A model generated the notes under the pieces. It ran no database searches. It had not been told where the DNA came from and saw only the letters and a program-made list of their open reading frames with translations. 21,663 nt of DNA from Candidatus Woesearchaeota archaeon (GTDB lineage: Archaea > Nanobdellota > Nanobdellia > Woesearchaeales > WJKL01). Positions 12,452 to 18,997 of the stretch are shown here, in pieces. The stretch's first letter is position 1. Every line of letters starts with the position of its first letter. The translations under genes and the position numbers were made by a program. Where the stretch lies: NCBI GenBank assembly GCA_019322435.1, contig JAHWIR010000009.1:1-21663 (forward strand). Direction: 5' to 3'.

Positions 12452-13525
12452 ATGGACTTAATCGTAGAGAATGCACTAAACAATGCAGACGAAAAACAAT
12501 TTGAAGATGTAACTGTGGGTCAGGCCAAGATAAAGGTTCTTGGTGTTGGCGGTGCAGGAAACAACATGGTTGGATGGCTTTATAACAAAGGCATCCGAGG
12601 AGCTGAGATTATTGCAGCGAATACAGACCAACAGCATCTGAATATAACGGATGCAGATGCGAAGTTTTTGATTGGTAGAGAGGTAACTAGAGGTTTAGGA
12701 TGCGGAGGCTATCCTGAAAAAGGAGCTGAAGCTGCACAAGAAAGTTTGAATGATATAAAAGAGAATTTGAAAGATGCAGATATGGCATTTGTTTGCGCAG
12801 GAATGGGAGGCGGAACTGGAACAGGAGCAGCGCCAGTTGTAGCCCAGGTAGCAAAAGATGCTGGAGCGATTGTTATTGGAACAGTAACAATGCCTTTCAA
12901 TATTGAAAGAGCAAGAGTAGACAAAGCAGAATTTGGATTACAGCAGTTGAGACAAGTAAGTGATACTGTTATAGTTATTGACAATAATAGACTGGTCAAT
13001 ATTGCAGGAAACTTGCCTATTCAGCAGGCATTTGCAGTTGCAAATGAGCTGATATCAACAATGATCAAAGGTATTGTTGAGACAATTGCAGTTCCAAGCT
13101 TGGTTAACCTAGACTACGCAGATGTTAAGGCAATTATGACCAATGGAGGCGTTGCAGCTATTGGAGTTGGAAGCAGTGATACAAATAACAAAGTAGAAGA
13201 AGCTGTAAAAGGAGCTTTGAACAATCCTTTGCTGGATATCAATTATGAAGGAGCTACAGGAGCTTTGATCCATGTGATTGGAGGCTCTGACATGACTCTG
13301 GATGAGATCAGCAGGGTAGGAGACCTTGTTACAGAAAGCTTGGATGACGATGCAAATGTTATCTGGGGAGCAAGAGTATCAGATGACATGAAAGGCAAGA
13401 TGACTGTGATGACTATCATTACAGGCGTTAAAAGCCCTTGGATACTTGGTAAAGTGGACCACACTCAGCCAAGTGAAAAGGCTAAACAAATAAGCGAAGA
13501 ATTAGGCATTGAAATAGTGCAATAA
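12452..13525 (+). CDS. ftsZ: cell division protein FtsZ
   Basis: A tubulin-like GTPase of 357 residues that forms the division ring at mid-cell. Seen: VGGAGNN (about 31-38), AANTDQQ (about 51-57), the tubulin signature GMGGGTGTGAAPV (about 117-129), the FNIERARVDKAEFGL region with the GTP-contacting residues, NNRL, and the T7-loop NLDYADVK (about 219-226) that completes the active site of the next subunit. The C-terminal beta domain ends in ITGVKSPWI. A very short linker ends with ELGIEIVQ, a conserved-type archaeal C-tail, and there is no long disordered linker. The ATG at 12452 is chosen because of the strong Shine-Dalgarno and promoter spacing. It stands alone on its strand, with hairpin-rich DNA on both sides. 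Confidence 0.96.
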   Translation: MDLIVENALNNADEKQFEDVTVGQAKIKVLGVGGAGNNMVGWLYNKGIRGAEIIAANTDQQHLNITDADAKFLIGREVTRGLGCGGYPEKGAEAAQESLNDIKENLKDADMAFVCAGMGGGTGTGAAPVVAQVAKDAGAIVIGTVTMPFNIERARVDKAEFGLQQLRQVSDTVIVIDNNRLVNIAGNLPIQQAFAVANELISTMIKGIVETIAVPSLVNLDYADVKAIMTNGGVAAIGVGSSDTNNKVEEAVKGALNNPLLDINYEGATGALIHVIGGSDMTLDEISRVGDLVTESLDDDANVIWGARVSDDMKGKMTVMTIITGVKSPWILGKVDHTQPSEKAKQISEELGIEIVQ

Positions 13526-13650
13526 AGCTGGGATATAGTCCATATCCCCTCTTTATCACTTGTATCATAGTCACATATCCTATGTGATGTGTTTTCTTGC
13601 CTTCATTTTATACTCCCTAACCACCCCCAAAATGAAGGCAAAGATTTGCT

Positions 13651-13682
13651 TTCTCCGCTGCAATATGCGGAGAATTTTTTTT
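13651..13682 (+). terminator. hairpin plus T8 downstream of ftsZ
   Basis: The 8-bp GC-rich stem TTCTCCGC/GCGGAGAA with an 8-nt loop is followed directly by T8 (13675-13682), the layout of an intrinsic terminator. It is the best candidate end for the ftsZ transcript. Confidence 0.6.
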
Positions 13683-13688
13683 ATAAGA

Positions 13689-13710
13689 CTTAGAATTACT
13701 TCTTTTCAAA
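13689..13710. repeat. 22-bp direct repeat, copy 1 (remnant of regulator 3' end)
   Basis: Identical to 13851-13872, which includes the last codons (FEKK, stop) of the minus-strand regulator gene. The two copies bracket 140 nt of hairpin-rich DNA (13711-13850). Confidence 0.75.
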
Positions 13711-13850
13711 CTAAGGGTTTCACCCTATAGATACATAAAAGTGCAAAGCACTTTTTGTACACAACAATGTTCCATTGTTGAAGTACCCGTGATGAGTTAG
13801 TACTATCTCACTTCGTTCGATAGTACGAACGCCCCTGCGTTTCTGGGTAG

Positions 13851-13872
13851 CTTAGAATTACTTCTTTTCAAA
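13851..13872. repeat. 22-bp direct repeat, copy 2 (overlaps gene 3' end)
   Basis: This is the functional copy. It contains the stop codon (TTA at 13858-13860 on the plus strand) and the final Phe-Glu-Lys-Lys codons of the regulator. Its upstream twin at 13689-13710 is not coding. Confidence 0.75.
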
Positions 13873-14391
13873 TAGAATATTCTTTTTGCCGCTGTAGAGG
13901 CCCATCTTACTCATAGAATCATATTGTTCTGCTGTTAATGTCAATGGAGAGATGATGAAATTGTTTTCTTCTTTTATCTTTGCGCAGATCTCTTTTATTT
14001 TTCCAGAATCGATGTTTTCTCCTATTAAGAGGACGTTTGCTCTATCTTTTGTCTCTTCTCCATGCAGCACAACGGCTTGTACAGGCATTTCTTTTACTTT
14101 TTCTATGAATATCCTCAGAACCTGGACATCTTTCTTGAACATCTTGTATAAGAATTCTGATTTGCCAGAACGCTTGAATTTGTATAGCTTTAGTTTTTTG
14201 ATTTTTTCTTCTTTTATTAGCTCTGTTTGTATCAGTTTGTTTAGGATTCTGTATGTTGTTGCTGCAGGAACGTCTGCTGCTTTTGATATCTCTCCTAAGT
14301 ACATTCCTCCTGTCTTGTCATTGATTATGATATTTAGAATAGAGAGAATCTTCTTATCAAATAGTTCTGTTAATACATCAACCGCCTGCAT
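13858..14391 (-). CDS. winged-helix regulator with a possible nucleotidyltransferase-like domain
   Basis: A 177-residue cytoplasmic protein. Residues about 5-80 are a winged helix-turn-helix of the TrmB/ArsR type (LTELFDKKILSILNIII, then LGEISKAADVPAATTYRILNKLIQTELI, with wing KIKKLKLYKF). Residues about 100-177 (VQAVVLHGEETKDRANVLLIGENID...) resemble the small MNT nucleotidyltransferase fold, but the GS and paired Asp catalytic residues are not evident, so any such domain would be non-catalytic. The ATG at 14391 has ATATTTAAAT about 26 nt upstream (leaderless). It converges on ftsZ and its 3' end overlaps a 22-bp direct repeat. The target is unknown; DNA binding is likely. Confidence 0.75.
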   Translation of the reverse strand: MQAVDVLTELFDKKILSILNIIINDKTGGMYLGEISKAADVPAATTYRILNKLIQTELIKEEKIKKLKLYKFKRSGKSEFLYKMFKKDVQVLRIFIEKVKEMPVQAVVLHGEETKDRANVLLIGENIDSGKIKEICAKIKEENNFIISPLTLTAEQYDSMSKMGLYSGKKNILFEKK

Positions 14392-14413
14392 AGGATAATG
14401 AATATTCTATCTT

Positions 14414-14423
14414 ATATTTAAAT
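14414..14423 (-). promoter_or_regulatory. box A of the winged-helix regulator
   Basis: ATTTAAATAT on the minus strand is centred about 27 nt before the ATG at 14391, implying a leaderless transcript. Confidence 0.6.
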
Positions 14424-14499
14424 GTTTTCATTTTTGAAATGGCTTTTTAGAAATTGAAGCTTGTTTCAAATTTGGAATATTTCGACGGTAGAGAGAGAA

Positions 14500-16275
14500 T
14501 TATTTTGTTTGTTCTTTGTAATACTTCTCAACATCTTTTACGGTGTTGATGTCTTTGGGAGATTTTTCCATGTGCCTTAATCTGATTACTCTTGGGAATC
14601 TTAATGCATAGCCTGAAGAATAATTAACTGATTTTTGTATCTCTTCGTATGCAATTTCTACTACTATTTTTGGCTTGACAATAGCTGTTTTGCCTTTTTG
14701 GCTTAGAATTAGTGGTTTTAGTAGCTTTGTTAGTTCTGTGAATGTTACCCCACGCGAAGAGTCAGACTCCTTCGTCGTCTGGGTATCTGATTTTTCCTTT
14801 ATTCCTGTTCCAACTTTGCCAATTTCAACAAATTTCTCGTTTTTGTCTAGGCAGGCTAATGTAAAGCTTGAAAACCACTTGGCTCTTTTGCCTTCTCCCC
14901 ATTGTGCTTTTATTATAACTAGATCTAGTGGTTCTTTTGTTCCTTTTAACTTAACCATTGATCCAACTCTTGCTCCTGGGCTGTAAGGAGCATCTAATTT
15001 CTTTAACATTAGACCTTCTTGACTATCACTTAAAGATTTTTTATAGAATTCATCAGTTTCTTTTTCATTTTTGACCAATTTTGCTTTAGATAATACTATT
15101 TTCTTATCTATTGGAGTTACTATTTTTTTTAGCAATGCTCTTCTTTTTTCAAATGGCTCTTGTATCATGCTTTCTCCTTTATATGCCATACAATCGAAAA
15201 TGTTAAGTTCCACTGGAAAATCCTTAGCCATTTGCTCAATATGGTATTTTCTTCTGATTCTTTGAGAAACATTCTGGAAAGGAAGATAAGCTTTTGTCAT
15301 AGGATTAAAGCCAACTGCTTCTGAATCAAGAATAAAACCCTTACCTTTAACATGGGCTTTTACGTATTTTACTACATCTGGGAATTGTTTTGTTACATTT
15401 TCAAGATTTCTTGTAAAAAGAGTGATTTTATTGTTATCTTTATGAACTTGAATCCTGAATCCATCGTATTTGTATTCTGCTTGGCATGGAGAACCAACTC
15501 TTTCTAATGCTGCTTTGGCATCTGCTTCTTTTGGGCCAAGCATTGCTTTGATTGGAATTCCAATTTTTAAGCTGATTGTCTTTATTTTTCCTTGCTTTGC
15601 TTTTTCTGCAACTAAAGCAAAATCATTAGACATATCATATGCTTTTTGTACCAAACCAACTTGCTGATTGTAGATTTCTCTATCTGTTACATCTATTGAC
15701 TTTTCTTCTTTATTGTAAGTTATTCCTGCTTTTGGGAAAAATGCCCAAACAATGGCATCTCTTAATGTTCCTTTAGCTATTCCTACTCTTAGTTCTTCTA
15801 ATAAAGTTCTAACAATATATTTTGCTTCATTAGGCTTTGCAGATGTTAATAATTCAGCAATTAATCCTACTTTTTTATTAACTGTTCCTGCTCCTTCTAG
15901 TGTGGCTAATTTTTGAATATTATCAAATACTTTTTTTACAGTTAAGCTAGTTGAGAATAAAGTTGCTTGTTTTTTGCTTTTGATAAATTCAGCTGCAACA
16001 TTTCCTAAATCTCCAACTTTAGCCCATTGTTTTTCAATTTTATCAGTAGATGTACCTGTTGCCTGGCTAATGGCTTTTAAGACTAACCTAGAAGCAACAC
16101 CAATTTTTCTTTCATCCCATTGTGGAAAAACACGTCCTTGTAATAGTAGGGCTGTTTCTTTTAATGCTGTTTCAGATATAGTTTTTAAGAATTCTGAGAT
16201 TATGTATGTTTTTTCCAGTCTCTTAGAAGTCTTTTCCAGGTCTTCATATACCTCTACAAGGTCTTTGTATTTCAT
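14500..16275 (-). CDS. lig: ATP-dependent DNA ligase
   Basis: A 591-residue replicative/repair ligase of the archaeal/eukaryal type that seals nicks through an adenylated lysine. The N-terminal DNA-binding domain spans about 1-225 (LLEELRVGIAKGTLRDA). The adenylation domain has motif I as EYKYDGFRIQ with catalytic Lys at about 269, motif III LDSEAVGF, motif IV region EGLMLKKLDAPYSPG and motif V VKLKGT. The OB domain (about 440-585) includes FTLACLDKN and motif VI-type ALRFPRVIRLR. In the OB domain about 13 residues (SDTQTTKESDSSR, 496-508) sit between GTGIKEK and GVTFTELTKLL, where I expect little or no spacer. The DNA there is a palindrome. Length is normal for the family. Box A at 16299-16308 gives a leaderless start. 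Confidence 0.94.
   Translation of the reverse strand: MKYKDLVEVYEDLEKTSKRLEKTYIISEFLKTISETALKETALLLQGRVFPQWDERKIGVASRLVLKAISQATGTSTDKIEKQWAKVGDLGNVAAEFIKSKKQATLFSTSLTVKKVFDNIQKLATLEGAGTVNKKVGLIAELLTSAKPNEAKYIVRTLLEELRVGIAKGTLRDAIVWAFFPKAGITYNKEEKSIDVTDREIYNQQVGLVQKAYDMSNDFALVAEKAKQGKIKTISLKIGIPIKAMLGPKEADAKAALERVGSPCQAEYKYDGFRIQVHKDNNKITLFTRNLENVTKQFPDVVKYVKAHVKGKGFILDSEAVGFNPMTKAYLPFQNVSQRIRRKYHIEQMAKDFPVELNIFDCMAYKGESMIQEPFEKRRALLKKIVTPIDKKIVLSKAKLVKNEKETDEFYKKSLSDSQEGLMLKKLDAPYSPGARVGSMVKLKGTKEPLDLVIIKAQWGEGKRAKWFSSFTLACLDKNEKFVEIGKVGTGIKEKSDTQTTKESDSSRGVTFTELTKLLKPLILSQKGKTAIVKPKIVVEIAYEEIQKSVNYSSGYALRFPRVIRLRHMEKSPKDINTVKDVEKYYKEQTK
14746..14785 (-). repeat. 40-bp palindromic segment in frame within the ligase gene
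   Basis: The ends are TACCC and GGGTA. The core is CGAA-GAGT-CAG-ACTC-TTCG with one bulged base. It is more GC-rich than the surrounding gene and encodes the extra Ser/Thr/Asp/Glu-rich spacer of the OB domain. Its outer ends resemble those of the stem at 13784-13849. Confidence 0.65.
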
Positions 16276-16298
16276 TATTCGTGTTTAGGGAGAGGTAG

Positions 16299-16308
16299 TA
16301 TTTAAAAT
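16299..16308 (-). promoter_or_regulatory. box A of DNA ligase
   Basis: TTTTAAATAC on the minus strand is centred about 28 nt upstream of the ligase ATG. It is divergent from the promoter at 16372. Confidence 0.55.
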
Positions 16309-16371
16309 TTTGTTTAAAAAATGTTTGCTACATTATTATTTTTTCTAATTTTTTCTATTAAAAAAGAAAAA

Positions 16372-16379
16372 TTTATAAA
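16372..16379 (+). promoter_or_regulatory. box A of the Cys-rich secreted protein
   Basis: TTTATAAA predicts a start near 16403, about 14 nt before the ATG at 16417. Confidence 0.6.
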
Positions 16380-16416
16380 CATTAGTAGGTCTTGGTTAAA
16401 TTATTAGATAGATAAA

Positions 16417-17175
16417 ATGAAAAAGATTTATTTGCTTTTAACAGCAATGCTATTTTTTGCTTTAGGAAGTGTTTTAGTTGCAGCAGATACTGATAGCTGT
16501 ATAGATGAGGAAGGGATAGATATTGAATATAGTAGTCAGTCTGAGTGCTATGACAACATTGAGTATGATTGTCTGGAACATTGCGAATATGGTTCTAGTG
16601 AATGCATCCCTTTTGAGTATGGTAATTGTGTCCAAGTAGAAGAGTATCTATGGGTGGGGCACTGCGCTTGTGAGGTGCAGTGCCATATATACTGGCCAGC
16701 TTACGCTAGCTATTGCACTACATGCGGTGATCCAGAAAGGATAGTATTGGATGATGATATGACTGAAGAAGGAGATGGTTGTGTCAATAGTCAATGTTGT
16801 ATGGACCTTTATAACACTCTTCCTACAGTGGATATAGAGGATGGTCACTATAATGCTGAAGATGGTTGGATTTATCCTGTTGCTTATTCAGATGATGACC
16901 CAATTCGTTGGTATCTTGGAAGTCCTTTTGCAGAAATGGAGACCCACTTAGGCAATAGCTACTCTGGAGAAACTTTTAGTTGGCAAATTACTCAGCCTTC
17001 TGGAACGATATATGCTTTGGTTATAGATACTACTTATACAGGCCTTAAGGGGACTGATACAGCAACATTTAGTGAAGGAGTACCAGAATTCACCATAATA
17101 GGAATAATTGCAGCAGTAAGTATTATAGGTATTATGGGAGCAGTTTGTTTATTGATGCGTCATAGAAGGAAATAA
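16417..17175 (+). CDS. secreted Cys-rich protein with PEF-type C-terminal anchor
   Basis: A 252-residue exported protein. A Sec signal peptide (1-23, ending SVLVAA) precedes an acidic domain (about 27-130) holding 14 cysteines in patterns such as CLEHC, HCACEVQC, CTTC and CVNSQCC, suggesting several disulfides or a bound metal. A Cys-free beta-type domain (about 132-220) follows. The end, VPEF then a hydrophobic helix (IIGIIAAVSIIGIMGAVCLL) and RHRRK, matches the three-part layout of archaeal PEF-CTERM sorting signals, normally recognised by an archaeosortase. No such enzyme is in the window. It is monocistronic. Substrate and function are unknown; the Cys-rich part is not a family I can name. 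Confidence 0.8.
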   Translation: MKKIYLLLTAMLFFALGSVLVAADTDSCIDEEGIDIEYSSQSECYDNIEYDCLEHCEYGSSECIPFEYGNCVQVEEYLWVGHCACEVQCHIYWPAYASYCTTCGDPERIVLDDDMTEEGDGCVNSQCCMDLYNTLPTVDIEDGHYNAEDGWIYPVAYSDDDPIRWYLGSPFAEMETHLGNSYSGETFSWQITQPSGTIYALVIDTTYTGLKGTDTATFSEGVPEFTIIGIIAAVSIIGIMGAVCLLMRHRRK

Positions 17176-17211
17176 TCTTTTTCTTTGTTTTTATTCTAAA
17201 AAAACAGTTAA

Positions 17212-17222
17212 CTTTATTAATT
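17212..17222 (+). promoter_or_regulatory. box A of the nitroreductase
   Basis: CTTTATTAATT is centred about 27 nt before the ATG at 17244, so the transcript is probably leaderless. Confidence 0.5.
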
Positions 17223-17243
17223 AGATTATTCTAGATTAAGAAT

Positions 17244-17978
17244 ATGGAGCTATTTAATTGCATTAAGACAAGGAGAGCAGTGAGGAAATATCTAGATAAG
17301 AAAGTCCCTTGGGATTTGGTTTCTAAAGTAATAGATGCTGGAAGACTTGCTCCTTCAGCAGGAAATCTGCAGAATTGGAAATTCATTGCTGTTGATGATG
17401 ATGGAAAGAAAGAGGCGATTGCAGAGGCTTGTGTAGAGCAGACATGGATGGCTGAAGCACCAATTCATATTGTTGTATGTTCTGAGCCAAAGGTTGCTGA
17501 GAGATATTACGGAACAAGGGGAGAAAGGCTGTATAGCATACAGAATTGTGCAGCTGCTGCTGAGAACATGCTGCTGATGGCTCATAATCTGGGATTAGGA
17601 GCATGCTGGGTTGGAGCTTTTGATGAGAGGATGCTTGGAAAGGCAGTTGGATTGCCTGAAGAGGCAAGGCCACAGGCTGTTATTGCTCTTGGCTGGCCTG
17701 CTGAGAAGGTTTCTGAGCCTGCAAAATTCCCTCTTGAGAATGTGACTTATATCAACGGCTGGAGAGGAAAGATAAGAGATGTTCCTGGCTATATGGGATA
17801 TCCATCTGTCAAGGTCCAGAAAGGGATACAGAAAGGGAAGGAAGCTGCTAAGAAAGCAAGTGAGAAGGTAGCTGAGAAGTCCAAGAAAGTTGCAAAAGAT
17901 ATTTCTCAAAAGATTAAAGAGAAGAATAAACGGAGAAAGGATCTAAAGCAGTTTAAGAAAGTTCATGGTCTGAAGTAA
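17244..17978 (+). CDS. nitroreductase-family flavoprotein with Lys-rich tail
   Basis: A 244-residue protein. Residues 1-170 are a nitroreductase domain that binds FMN and reduces substrates with NAD(P)H: IKTRRAVRKYLDKKV (7-21), the FMN-side APSAGNLQNWKFIAV (about 36-50), NCAAAAENMLLMAHNLGLGACWVGAF (about 96-121) and ALGWPAEK near 150. The physiological substrate cannot be told. After about residue 190 there is an added tail of about 55 residues, rich in Lys, Ala, Glu and Ser in an 11-residue-like pattern (GKEAAKKASEKVAEKSKKVAKD...), resembling LEA or apolipoprotein-type amphipathic helices and ending in a very basic patch. The tail is not part of the family. The gene ends 2 nt from the convergent gene's stop. 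Confidence 0.9.
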   Translation: MELFNCIKTRRAVRKYLDKKVPWDLVSKVIDAGRLAPSAGNLQNWKFIAVDDDGKKEAIAEACVEQTWMAEAPIHIVVCSEPKVAERYYGTRGERLYSIQNCAAAAENMLLMAHNLGLGACWVGAFDERMLGKAVGLPEEARPQAVIALGWPAEKVSEPAKFPLENVTYINGWRGKIRDVPGYMGYPSVKVQKGIQKGKEAAKKASEKVAEKSKKVAKDISQKIKEKNKRRKDLKQFKKVHGLK

Positions 17979-17980
17979 GT

Positions 17981-18529
17981 TTATTCTAAAGCTAGTTCTG
18001 CTAATTGTAATTTAAGAATAGCTTGTTTTAACTCTCCTTCACAATCGTCCATGCCTGTGGAGAGCCCTTCAATCAGTAATGTGTTGAAATTGTTTTCTAT
18101 GTATGGACAGGTCATTTTTTTATTTTTGAAGAAAGTTATTACATCTTCTGGTTCTGTTTCACTGAATTTATCTATCTCTTTTGTTAAGATGCAGTCTTCT
18201 GTTGTGTATTTTATTATTGAGTTGTCTCCTATTGTATTCCTTACTGTTGCTTTTTTGCATTGATTTGCTTTTTCTATAAAGCAGGCTTTGTCAAATCCGC
18301 AGTTAGTTCCTTTTGGCCAGACTGCATATACTATTAGAAAGAGTATCAAGATTGCGATGATAACTGCTGCTGTTATTTTTGGAATAGAATAAGGAAGGTC
18401 TTCCATTTCTTCTGGAACATCTTTTACTGCTTTTACAGTTGGGTCTCCTAGTGATTTTCTTGAACCTAGTCTTGGCTGTGGTGTGATTGGTTTTCTTATT
18501 GTTTTTTTAACTGGTGGTTTGACTGGCAT
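17981..18529 (-). CDS. single-pass membrane protein with Cys-containing ectodomain
   Basis: A 182-residue protein of no family I recognise. The N-terminal 48 residues are Pro/Lys-rich and probably cytoplasmic (MPVKPPVKKTIRKPITPQP). One transmembrane helix follows (about 50-72, TAAVIIAILILFLIVYAVW). The outer domain (about 75-182) has six Cys (NC, AC, QC, DC, TC, DC), which suggests up to three disulfides, and ends in a Leu/Ala helix. Box A at 18554-18561 lies about 28 nt from the ATG at 18529 (leaderless). Many DPANN genomes carry such small anchored proteins; the role is unknown. Confidence 0.75.
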   Translation of the reverse strand: MPVKPPVKKTIRKPITPQPRLGSRKSLGDPTVKAVKDVPEEMEDLPYSIPKITAAVIIAILILFLIVYAVWPKGTNCGFDKACFIEKANQCKKATVRNTIGDNSIIKYTTEDCILTKEIDKFSETEPEDVITFFKNKKMTCPYIENNFNTLLIEGLSTGMDDCEGELKQAILKLQLAELALE

Positions 18530-18553
18530 ATGATTATGATTAATATGTTGTTA

Positions 18554-18561
18554 TTTATATA
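18554..18561 (-). promoter_or_regulatory. box A of the single-pass membrane protein
   Basis: TATATAAA on the minus strand is centred about 28 nt upstream of the ATG at 18529. It is divergent from the box A at 18598. Confidence 0.6.
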
Positions 18562-18597
18562 TTATTAGTCATTAATTAGTGGTAATAAAGGCGAAGG

Positions 18598-18605
18598 TTT
18601 ATAAA
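18598..18605 (+). promoter_or_regulatory. box A of the nucleoside hydrolase operon
   Basis: TTTATAAA predicts a start near 18630, about 34 nt before the TTG at 18664. Confidence 0.6.
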
Positions 18606-18663
18606 TAAGGGAGTATAGATAAGATTATATAACTTAGAATAGAAATAATGGGGCTGAAATAAA

Positions 18664-18993
18664 TTGTCTTTAATTGGATATGAATATGTATCAAATGGAT
18701 GCAATGGAAATTTAGAAAGTTGCGATAAATCACGAGAGGAAATTGCAGGACATGTTCGTGAATTATATCATAATTCAAAAAAGATTGGTTATCTTGGGAT
18801 AACTATCTGTGATAGGCAAAATCTTGATGATGAAGGATTAGATGATGGAGATATTGATTCATTGATGGGGATTGTTAATGGCATTTTTCCATTTTTATAT
18901 GTTTTACTATCCTATGATCCTAATTCAGTTGGAGAGGACGAAATTTTAGCTATTGAAAAAAGATTTGATTTAAAAAGAACAAGACAATGTTGA
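18664..18993 (+). CDS. unknown small protein, probable TTG start
   Basis: A 109-residue acidic protein (four Cys, no membrane helix or signal peptide) that I do not recognise. The only usable start is TTG at 18664, preceded by GGGGCTG about 8 nt away. An ATG at 18648 is in another frame and stops at once, and the frame has no ATG until deep inside the sequence. The middle (about 40-90) alternates strands and helices (KIGYLGITICD, DIDSLMGIVNGIFPFLYVLL). It lies 4 nt upstream of the nucleoside hydrolase, so the two are surely cotranscribed and may be functionally linked. The reading is plausible but less secure than its neighbours. Confidence 0.55.
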   Translation: MSLIGYEYVSNGCNGNLESCDKSREEIAGHVRELYHNSKKIGYLGITICDRQNLDDEGLDDGDIDSLMGIVNGIFPFLYVLLSYDPNSVGEDEILAIEKRFDLKRTRQC

Positions 18994-18997
18994 TTAA

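Larger units (their letters stand above)
13526..13857. repeat. stem-loop-dense intergenic region
   Basis: This 332-nt gap between convergent genes has no ORF but at least eight inverted repeats. They are: GGGATAT/ATATCCC (13530-13548); TCACATA-TCC-TATGTGA (13571-13587); a 13-bp stem TTGCCTTCATTTT (13597-13609) with 13629-13641; TTCTCCGC/GCGGAGAA (13651-13674); AGGGT-TTC-ACCCT (13714-13726); AAAAGTGC-AAA-GCACTTTT (13737-13755); CAACAATG-TTC-CATTGTTG (13762-13780); and GTACTATC/GATAGTAC (13800-13826), inside an outer TACCC (13784-13788)/GGGTA (13845-13849). Four of them have 3-nt loops. Confidence 0.7.

Noticed and set aside
13784..13849. Box C/D sRNA
   Set aside because: GTGATGA at 13789-13795 fits a C box next to a terminal stem, but the D-box position reads CTGG rather than CTGA and no internal C'/D' pair is clear.
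13526..13857. CRISPR array
   Set aside because: The stem-loops differ in sequence and spacing; there are no repeated units with regular spacers.
16658..16684. GGCACTGC/GCAGTGCC hairpin as another inserted palindromic element
   Set aside because: It is a single 8-bp pair with an 11-nt loop in a Cys-coding region, not like the 3-nt-loop elements; chance is a fair explanation.
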